Positions 54,583-64,000 of a DNA stretch of 64,000 nucleotides are shown piece after piece; positions within the stretch are counted from its first letter, which is position 1, and every line of letters begins with the position of its first letter. Both the position numbers and the translations under genes were made by a program. Below the pieces are notes generated by a model. The model was given only the letters and a program-made list of their open reading frames with translations. It had not been told where the DNA came from and did not search any database. The stretch spans positions 41,056,392-41,120,391 of the forward strand of contig JBANSL010000002.1 in assembly GCA_037127255.1 (NCBI GenBank), written 5' to 3'. The DNA is from Persicaria tinctoria (lineage: Eukaryota > Streptophyta > Magnoliopsida > Caryophyllales > Polygonaceae).

Positions 54583-56974
54583 TGTAAAGGCTCGGATTTT
54601 CAAATCCTAATTTTCTGGAATAAGAGAATTAAAAATGAAATTAAGTCGGTTTTAAAACTTGTTTAGCGGATTCCGACCGGAGTATAAATTTAACGAACAA
54701 TTTCCGTTCTTTTACCTCGAAAATTCAAAATAATTATCGGATAGTGATATCCTTGTCGATTTTAAAAATCTAATTGATCGAGGGAGCGAGAGTCGGAGAA
54801 ACTAACATTCGGAAACTAATTTCGGGATTCAAAATTCACGTATTCGGAATTTATTTCCGGGTATTGGTTACCCAATTCAACACACAATTCTTCACCCACT
54901 CCCATCACTCACCTTACCCTTCAAATGAACCCATCACTTTCACCTACTCCCCATCACCATCGACATCCCCATCTCCTCTTCACCTTCCCCATCTGATTCA
55001 CCATCACCTACTGCTGAGCCATCTCCACCTCCCATCACCGTTCTCCATTTCAGCAACCACCGACGCCATAAGCACCATCACGCGCCACCACAACACCTTC
55101 TTCCTCTCATCACCATCACCACACACCACGCCTTGGAGCTCCTTCACCGTCATTGTCATCCTCGCCTCCTCCTCTTTCATCGAAGAGCAACAAAGGCTGC
55201 CCCCGGAGCACTCGACGCCATCGACGAGCCACCGAAGATCCACCGCCCATTCAAACGCAAAACAACCTTCCGGTCCGAGGAACCATCGAGAGCCTCCGAC
55301 GATGCCCAGAACTCCGATCGAAGCTCCGACGCCCGCGAACATCTCGGTGAGCTTCATCCCCTTACTTCCGTTAGTCCATTTCATTCCTTTCGTTCTTCGG
55401 GGTCGGGAAGGGAGTGTGTGAGCTGAGAGTGGATAGCGGGGGGCGAGCTCGAGGGCTCCGGCGAGATCGAGACCTCCGACGAGCGTTGCGAGAAGCGGGA
55501 GTGAGGAGAAGCGCACGCGAGAGCGCTGGAGAGAGCGAGGCATGAGAGCAGGAGCGAGAGAGCTGAGAGGCGGGGCGAGACCACGGAGCCGGAGCTGGTG
55601 AGCCACGACTGAGCAAGGCGGAGCCAAGGTGCGGTGAGGAGGCGAGGTCGAGCAAGGCGGCGCCGTGGTTGCGTCCGCTGCAACAGAGGCGGGGCGGGAT
55701 TCCTTTTAAAATCGGGAGGAAGATGGAGACCCGTGGGCCCGCCTCCTTGTTTACTTTATTTATTTGTTTTATTGGACCGGTTGGGGATTTAGCGGGTTCG
55801 GTTCGGTTCGGGTTCATCCGTTTATTTATTTAACTAACTAGCAGTATTTAAATTATTATATAATATTATATGAGGATTTAAAAGCTAAAATATTATTTAA
55901 AGAGTTTATAAAAGAGGTTGGTTTTAAGGTATATAAATTGAATTATTTAGTAACGGTTGAAAATTATTTAAGTCCCTGGAAGGATTATTTTAATTAAAGT
56001 AAAGTATGCTGGGATTATTTAATCGGATTTTTGGAAGTATTTTTAAAGATTAAATATTTTATGAATTAGAAATGGCTAAGTATAATTTTGAAGCAATTGT
56101 TTTGACTAACAACTTGACTAGCTAGTGAGATTATATGGATTTAAGTATGGTTGAGGCAGTTATGGAAATGACAATGGAATAAGATGATATAAGATGTTGA
56201 CATAAGTTGAGATAAAGAATGTTAATAATACTATGATTAATGAATTGGTGGGCATGTTATGTAGTGGTAAATGGACCCCGTTGTGTGCAGTTTACTTATG
56301 CATATTTATTAATAATTGCTAGGTGATCTGTAACCTGTTTGCTTATATCTTGCTGCTTTTCATCTTGCTGATCTGCTACTCCAGGTAAGTTCTTTGAACT
56401 TACTCATGATGGGCGCTCTATGCACTGGGTGTTATATAGTAGGCTAGTGTCCATGCACCATACGACTTAGAATCATGCTTAAGAGCTAAAATGAAAATCA
56501 TATGATTGCTATATGTCCTTGCAAGAGAACGGCCGTTATCTGTGATAGTCCTAGAGTCTTTGCTAGGGTCATAGGGTAGCCCAGCCTCATCGGGTACCCT
56601 GAGTAAATCGAGTCTATATGAGCATGATATGATAGCCCAGCACCATCGGGCAAGCGATGAGATGATATGATATGATGATGTCGTGGTTTGTGCACCACCA
56701 CGAGGAAATTGATATGCTATAGCACCGAACTGGCCAGTCTCCGCCCTATTGAAAGGGGGTAGAGGTACGAGAGGGACATGCCATTTGGCATTCTGTGTGG
56801 ATCCATTTATCGCTTTCTGCATTATATTAATCTGTCAGTATATATATATATATATGTGTGATTTAATTTACATATGGCATTACGCATTTCATCTTAAGAA
56901 TAGGGTGCTTATTATATGCCTCTCAGAGTGTGTTTACATACGCGCATGAGTGACCTGATGATTGACCCAGATCC
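54583..56974 (+). repeat. TE6 5' LTR (at least this far)
   Basis: It aligns to 61,526-64,000. The inner end cannot be fixed because the other copy is cut by the window. A 215-codon open frame (54,774-55,421, histidine-, serine- and proline-rich) is identical to one at 61,717-62,364. It has no recognisable domain and I regard it as LTR filler. Confidence 0.85.
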
Positions 56975-57057
56975 CCCTCATTTTTTTTAGATTCAGGTAA
57001 CCGTTAGCCGCTATCGTTGCTTATGTGGATGCTTGGCGGGTTCAGACTTTTGGCGTT

Positions 57058-60000
57058 AGATCGAGAGGTTGAGAGGCCACCACACTTCCTCTCTTTTATA
57101 CTCCTTTTCGGATTGTATTTAAACTCAACCTTATTTTTGCTTTCGCTCGATTTCACGATTAGACTAAGGCAGGTATTTGATCCCCAATGGATCCGCGATC
57201 TTTAAGGGTTCGAAATCCCTTCTTTTAGTACAAATATTTTGTTTTAAAACTCAACCCGTACCTGGATTGCAAGATCCGAACAAGGGGTTTTATCCCTTGA
57301 AACGTAACCCGGAAATCATAATTCTGGGCCGTTCAGGTTGTGCAATTCGGGTACACAAGGGTCGAGTGTGTGTTTTGAAAACCGCCCACGAGTTTCAAGG
57401 ACTTTTTGAAAAGGATTTAAAGGGGCAAAATGAATTTAAGGTGCTTAACTAAAATTGGACTAAGTAATGAACTCGAGTTGTAATAAAAAAGGAGAATCGA
57501 CGAAACGGGGACACGATTGGGTAGTAAAGGCGCTAGACCCCCCCCCCCCCCCCTATTGGGTGTAGTTGGGAACGGTAGGCAAAATACTAGCTTGCTCTTT
57601 ACAGAGGGTCCGGAAGACTCCAAGGAGATTGCACCAAGGTGGTTGGAGTGGCGAGTTAGGTAGGATCGCGAGGTTTTTGCCCCTCCGGTTAGTCGCTCCT
57701 CGAAGAGCGACATTAGATAACTTGATGTCAACATGCCTTATATGATACGTAATTCCCAGTACATGTTATGATGATGATCCTTAATGTAAATTTGTGGTTG
57801 TATGACATTCTCTACCCATTCTTGCCCCATTGCTTAGGTCCCGTGTTGCATCTTGCTTCTTGTCCTGATTATATGTCGCCTTTGTATGTCTAATTGACCT
57901 GTTGTATTGGTCGTACTAACGACTGATTTGAAGCATGAATTGCATGACGGGAGTTTGTATATAGTTATTGTCTTCCCCTAGATTAGACCCATGATAGTGT
58001 GTTACACTCCCCTTGTATGAATGTCGTAAGATGATTCCCCCTGCATGATTATTCGATGTTACCCATGGTTTATTGACTAAATTCGTATTTCAATTGTGAT
58101 CATGCTATTTGACGTGATGTCTTGGTAAATGCATGCCTTATTCAAATGGTTGTTGAGTTGGAATACATACCTTGTATGCTAGTCATATTGCTTGTTGCGT
58201 AGGCTTGCATTATGCATTGCTATATTCCTCCCATGCTTCTATACCGACGGGGTATGTTAATATGATTTCTTACACATCGATATGTTGGTCATACAAGCGC
58301 ATGTATGTATCGAATGTCATATTGAGCTTTTAGCATCATGTAGGGTCATTGGTTGTGACTTGTGCGAATTTATGCCTTGCTTGCATTATTGTTGATTCCC
58401 TCTCGAGCTAGGTCCCTCATAGTGTGATCCTTCCCTTTTTCTATCACCTTGAAATATCTTGCTCATGAAAATTAGATTGATGTTGAATTCGATGATCGAT
58501 TGCTGTCTGTGATGGTTTATCCTAGCATGCTTACATGTTATCACTCGGTAGTGTTTCCCTATTACCTTATGAATTCCTCTATTGCTGGCGTAGATGTATG
58601 ACTTGGCACCTCGCATGATCATACACCACGTTATATCATTTCGCATATGCATGATGCATGAATGTTAGAATGAATTTAGTCGAGTTACCTTGATTGTGGT
58701 CATGATTCGATATGTGTTAGTAGTATCATGTAGGGCTTATGATTTCCAATAGGACTCGCTAAATGATTACATGTTGTACCTCTTCTATGATGTGATGACT
58801 ATTGTACCTTTATGTGTGTCCTATGATGATTCGTTCCTAGCATGATTATAATCTATTGCCCATGATGTCTTTCTTGTTACTTTTGATGATGCCTCATGTT
58901 TCGTGAACATCATGTTGAACCCCTTTTAATGACTCTTGACTATGCTTGTATCACATTATGTGTCGCTAGTATCATATAGGACCTGTGCTTTCTAAATGTA
59001 TCTCATCGTATGATTACGTGCCATGCTTGACCTATTATATGACCAGTGTGTTCGGATGAGATAGTTACTAGGTTGCTCCTATATGTTCTTGTATGACGCT
59101 TAATCTGGTTGTTATGTTACACCTCGCCATGCCATATTTAACCTGACCTATTGATGCGTACACCACGCTTGTACATTCGTTCATATGCACCATACTCGTC
59201 ATCGTCGTTAAATCCCACATAACCTCGAATCCTGCATGATCATTCTTGATTCCGCATAACTTGCTTAAGTTGCTAGGCATATCTGCTTTCATGGAATAAT
59301 AGACTACTATCTTGTCTCGCATGCATCAGTATAGGAATTGATCGTGTCGTTGGAAATGAATACGAATGTCGCTCCCTTGATATAGGTACATGTTAGCGTG
59401 GATTAGTGTGATTGATATGCTCCATGATGAATTCGTGTTTGCTTGTCGCGATTATAACTTAATGGACTTCCATAAGGGCATCGTTGCTATTCTCAGGTCG
59501 GAGTTTCGTCTCTAGTTGTCATCTTTAGGGTTGGTCTGTGTTTGTTCCGAAAGGAACATTGGGTTGTCCGCTCTTGTCCCTCCCCTATCTTTGCTAACTT
59601 GAACTCCTACGCGACACGTTGGACGAGCGACCGCATGAAAGAGGAAATGGGAAGTCCGATAGCGATAGAGCAACGCCGCGAAGGCGTGGGCCCATAACCC
59701 ACGGGCCTCAGGATCAATGATTTCAACAAGACAAGCACGTTTTGAGGATGACGATTACTGAGTACGATATGACTTGCAAGCAGGAGTGTCCTCCGTTCGA
59801 ACTCTTAATCCTCTCTGAATTAATTGATGATGGTATTGCATTGATATGGCGATGGAATTTGTGTGTTGATGTGCTGACCTGGTAATGAATCTTGCATGAT
59901 CATCCATTGTCTATGATGATATGATTCGATGTCTTATAAATTTCATGTACCATGATGTTTCCATGTTTTGCTACCCTATATTGCTAAGCATGATCTGAAC

Positions 60001-61525
60001 TCTTGTGCCTATAAAAGTATTAACTGCGAATGTTGAGGAACCTAAATTGTTATATGATAAGGTTATGATGAAAGTTGCTAGCTTGAATTGACTATGTTCA
60101 TATATGATGTTATGCAATAATTTTGAGCACAATAGCAAATTGAGACTTGTTGACGTACTGATGATAATTTGGGAATTTTCTTGCTTACATGAATTGTAAA
60201 TATGTACTGGCATGATGTTAGATAGCGACCATGAGGAACTTGGTATGGAACAATACTACATGTTGATATGCAATATTGAAATCTAGTGAAAGTGACAAAT
60301 GCTATCATGATATATTGATGATTTGCTAACCTGTTATGTTGTTGTAGAAGTATGTTCGGATGTGTTGCAACATGATATATGAGATAATAATGTGTTATTA
60401 TATGAAAGCATGATGATGTATTATATAGTTAAACATGATTATTGATACGTCAGATGATAAACATGACTCAATGGTGCCTGGTTACTAAATGATCGTCATT
60501 CGATATTGTGATGAGTTGAGGTGATGTCTTTTAGGGCATGTTGACATGTTGGTGAATTATATACTACTTGAACTTCCTTTTTCTAAATCTTAATAGACAT
60601 GGCCTTGATGTGTTGATATGTTGACATGATAAATCTGCTATGACTGGTTCTACTTGTAGTGCGATGTTATGCGATTTTGAGGATTGATGTGTACTGACAT
60701 ACTAACCCTGTGACACCTAGCCCATTGATCTCTTGACATGTGTGCTTGCATGATAACTTATGAGAATTCGATCATGGACTTGTGATTCCTTCAGTATGAT
60801 GTAGATATGCCTTATGGCTCGTGGTATGATGTTGAGATGTTGTTATTGCTTTTGACATGTTCTGAATGGATGGTATGATTTATGTTATGGGTAAAAATGT
60901 TATGTGGTTGAGATTATCATGATTGATGTTGAGATTTGCCACATGAGAGGTGGCTGATGATGTTATGAGTTGATGAGTTGTATTACTTTTGTTCATGCTG
61001 AGTTGAGAATGATGATTGATTTGATTCGAAAACTAGGAAGAGAATATGAGATTAGTCTTTAGAGGTGGATGATTCCACCTCTCGTGATGTGAAATTGCTT
61101 GACTAACGTCGAATTTGAAGATTTTGAACGGATTTGAAAAAATACTAACTTGGATTTTAAAAGAATAAATCCTATCAAGAATTTTAACGATTTCGAGGTC
61201 AATCTTTCCATTTGCAAAACTCTTTTGAATCATTCGGGACTGGATTTACATTATGACGCCTCACGAAGTGGATAATAATATTTGAGTTATGATATGGCCA
61301 AAGAGTCGGAGTAAGGATGTGATAGGGGCCCATATTACATTCTTACTACGGTCTATTGGGGATATTATGATCACGGCAACGGTACTGTGAGGATCTCATA
61401 GGGGCACTTATGAGGTGTTCACGGGATCAATGACATGATCCTTGGACTCACCAATTTCAAACTTCATCCCCTGTTTTAAGATTTTTTTAGTCTCGAGGAC
61501 GAGACTTGTTTTTAGAGGTGGATGA
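57058..61525 (+). other. TE6 remaining LTR and ORF-less interior
   Basis: Up to about 57,730 it may still be LTR (poly-C at 57,538-57,553). From 57,760 to 61,500 it is rich in CATGAT, ATGATG and TTGCATG words with stops in all frames. A denser patch near 59,460-59,720 includes GTGGGCCCATAACCCAC, a stem. It ends with GTCTCGAGGACGAGAC, another stem, before the 3' LTR. Confidence 0.6.
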
Positions 61526-63788
61526 TGTAAAGGCTCGGATTTTCAAATCCTAATTTTCTGGAATAAGAGAATTAAAAATGAAATTAAGTCGGTTTTAAAA
61601 CTTGTTTAGCGGATTCCGACCGGAGTATAAATTTAATGAACAATTTCCGTTCTTTTACCTCGAAAATTCAAAATAATTATCGGATAGTGATATCCTTGTC
61701 GATTTTAAAAATCTAATTGATCGAGGGAGCGAGAGTCGGAGAAACTAACATTCGGAAACTAATTTCGGGATTCAAAATTCACGTATTCGGAATTTATTTC
61801 CGGGTATTGGTTACCCAATTCAACACACAATTCTTCACCCACTCCCATCACTCACCTTACCCTTCAAATGAACCCATCACTTTCACCTACTCCCCATCAC
61901 CATCGACATCCCCATCTCCTCTTCACCTTCCCCATCTGATTCACCATCACCTACTGCTGAGCCATCTCCACCTCCCATCACCGTTCTCCATTTCAGCAAC
62001 CACCGACGCCATAAGCACCATCACGCGCCACCACAACACCTTCTTCCTCTCATCACCATCACCACACACCACGCCTTGGAGCTCCTTCACCGTCATTGTC
62101 ATCCTCGCCTCCTCCTCTTTCATCGAAGAGCAACAAAGGCTGCCCCCGGAGCACTCGACGCCATCGACGAGCCACCGAAGATCCACCGCCCATTCAAACG
62201 CAAAACAACCTTCCGGTCCGAGGAACCATCGAGAGCCTCCGACGATGCCCAGAACTCCGATCGAAGCTCCGACGCCCGCGAACATCTCGGTGAGCTTCAT
62301 CCCCTTACTTCCGTTAGTCCATTTCATTCCTTTCGTTCTTCGGGGTCGGGAAGGGAGTGTGTGAGCTGAGAGTGGATAGCGGGGGGGCGAGCTCGAGGGC
62401 TCCGGCGAGATCGAGACCTCCGACGAGCGCTGCGAGAAGCGGGAGCGAGGAGAAGCGCACGCGAGAGCGCTGGAGAGAGCGAGGCATGAGAGCAAGAGCG
62501 AGAGAGCTGAGAGGCAGGGCGAGACCACGGAGCCGGAGCCGGAGCTGGTGAGCCACGGCTGAGCAAGGCGGAGCCAAGGTGCGGTGAGGAGGCGAGGTCG
62601 AGCAAGGCAGCGCCGTGGTTGCGTCCGTTGCAACAGAGGCGGGGCGGGATTCCTTTTGAAATCGGGAGGAAGATGGAGACCCGTGGGCCCGCCTCCTTGT
62701 TTACTTTATTTATTTGTTTTATTGGACCGGTTGGGGATTTAGCGGGTTCGGTTCGGTTCGGGTTCATCCGTTTATTTATTTAACTAACTAGCAGTATTTA
62801 AATTATTATATAATATTATATGAGGATTTAAAAGCTAAAATATTATTTAAAGAGTTTATAAAAGAGGTTGGTTTTAAGGTATATAAATTGAATTATTTAG
62901 TAACGGTTGAAAATTATTTAAGTCCCTGGAAGGATTATTTTAATTAAAGTAAAGTATGCTGGGATTATTTAATCGGATTTTTGGAAGTATTTTTAAAGAT
63001 TAAATATTTTATGAATTAGAAATGGCTAAGTATAATTTTGAAGCAATTGTTTTGACTAACAACTTGACTAGCTACTGAGATTATATGGATTGAAGTATGG
63101 TTGAGGCAGTTATGGAAATGACAATGGAATAAGATGATATAAGATGGTGACATAAGTTGAGATAAAGAATGTTAATAATACTATGATTAATGAATTGGTG
63201 GGCATGTTATGTAGTGGTAAATGGATCCCGTTGTGTGCAGTTTACTTATGCATATTTATTAATAATTTCTAGGTGATCTGTAACCTGCTTGCTTATATCT
63301 TGCTTCTTTTCATCTTGTTGATCTGCTACTCCAGGTAAGTTCTTTGAACTTACTCATGATGGGCGCTCTATGCACTGGGTGTTATATAGTAGGCTAGTGT
63401 CCATGCACCATACGACTTAGAATCATGCTTAAGAGCTAAAATGAAAATCATATGATTGCTATATGTCCTTGCAAGAGAACGGCCGTTATCTGTGATAGTC
63501 CTAGAGTCTTTGCTAGGGTCATAGGGTAGCCCAGCCTCATCGGGTACCCTGAGTAAATCGAGTCTATATGAGCATGATATGATAGCCCAGCACCATCGGG
63601 CAAGCGATGAGATGATATGATATGATGATGCCGTGGTTTGTGCACCACCACGAGGAAATTGATATGCTATAGCACCGAACTGGCCAGTCTCCGCCCTATT
63701 GAAAGGGGGTAGAGGTACGAGAGGGACATGCCATTTGGCATTCTGTGTGGATCCATTTATCGTTTTCTGCATTATATTAATCTGTCAG

Positions 63789-63887
<99 letters not shown>

Positions 63888-64000
63888 TTTAATTTACGTA
63901 TGGCATTACGCATTTCATCTTAAGAATAGGGTGCTTATTATATGCCTCTCAGAGTGTGTTTACATACGCGCATGAGTGACCTGATGATTGACCCAGATCC
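61526..64000 (+). repeat. TE6 3' LTR (cut by window end)
   Basis: Second copy of the LTR with about 20-25 substitutions, a 6-bp insertion near 62,537 and a large microsatellite expansion. Confidence 0.88.
63789..63886. repeat. Compound (TA)n(TG)n microsatellite
   Basis: About 98 bp here; the same site in the 5' LTR (56,839-56,860) is about 22 bp. Confidence 0.93.

Larger units (their letters stand above)
54583..64000 (+). mobile_element. TE6: large LTR element without coding capacity, runs past the window
   Basis: A direct repeat starting TGTAAAGGCTCGGATTTTC occurs at 54,583 and 61,526 and stays about 99% alike for at least 2.39 kb (to 56,974) until the window ends. The spacing is 6,943 bp. 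GAGGACGAGACTTG and AGAGGTGGATGA precede the second copy, like the purine tracts of Gypsy elements. The internal region has no gag or pol frames, so it is a large retrotransposon derivative. Lineage (Tekay/Del-like by LTR start and tract) is tentative. Confidence 0.8.

Noticed and set aside
54774..55421. 215-codon frame, identical at 61,717-62,364
   Set aside because: Identity is explained by the young LTR pair. The protein is low-complexity and domain-free, so I do not call it a gene.

Overview
This is nuclear DNA of a flowering plant, almost certainly a eudicot. The evidence is a GT-2-type trihelix gene with a plant-style intron, plant-specific retrotransposon lineages (Athila-like and Tat-like Ty3/Gypsy, a CRM-like chromovirus, a TNT1-type Copia), CACTA DNA transposons and a Stowaway-like MITE. 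I cannot name the species. Most of the 64 kb is transposable elements nested in one another. The only clear resident host gene is the trihelix factor at 48.5-51.2 kb on the minus strand.

Layout. 1-1.66 kb is unassigned, followed by a minus-strand LTR with its primer-binding site (1.65-2.18 kb). 2.19-6.09 kb is a short Athila-like element (TE1) with two 554-bp LTRs and an unusual palindrome array. 6.19-11.88 kb holds a spliced coiled-coil gene and five small genes or pseudogenes with one B3-like domain each. 12.31-12.96 kb is a 59-bp minisatellite. 13.1-19.2 kb is a decayed minus-strand Tat-like element (TE2). 19.3-48.2 kb is a nested stack. A minus-strand LINE appears to be split into pieces at 19.3-19.9 kb and 47.3-48.2 kb. 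Between them lie a CRM-like element (TE3, 20,437-36,125, 5-bp duplication GTTGG) and a Copia element (TE5, 36,463-47,270, duplication TTATG). TE3 contains an Athila-like element (TE4) inside its 3' LTR, a LINE tail with a 16-bp duplication, a solo LTR, a MITE and an exon fragment of an alpha/beta hydrolase. TE5 contains a 6.2-kb CACTA element (duplication AAC) carrying an intact, intron-bearing copy of the complex I subunit gene NDUFB10. After the trihelix gene and its upstream region come one end of a second CACTA element (52.9 kb) and a large, ORF-poor LTR element (TE6, 54.6 kb to beyond the window).

The most interesting candidate system is the B3-like cluster at 8.0-11.9 kb. Its plus-strand members keep a 69-76 bp intron at one fixed position, while its minus-strand members lack that intron exactly. 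The adjacent Tat-like element is on the minus strand. This pattern would be expected if the genes had been carried inside a retrotransposon whose RNA was spliced before reverse transcription. The element's other LTR is not visible, so this remains a hypothesis.
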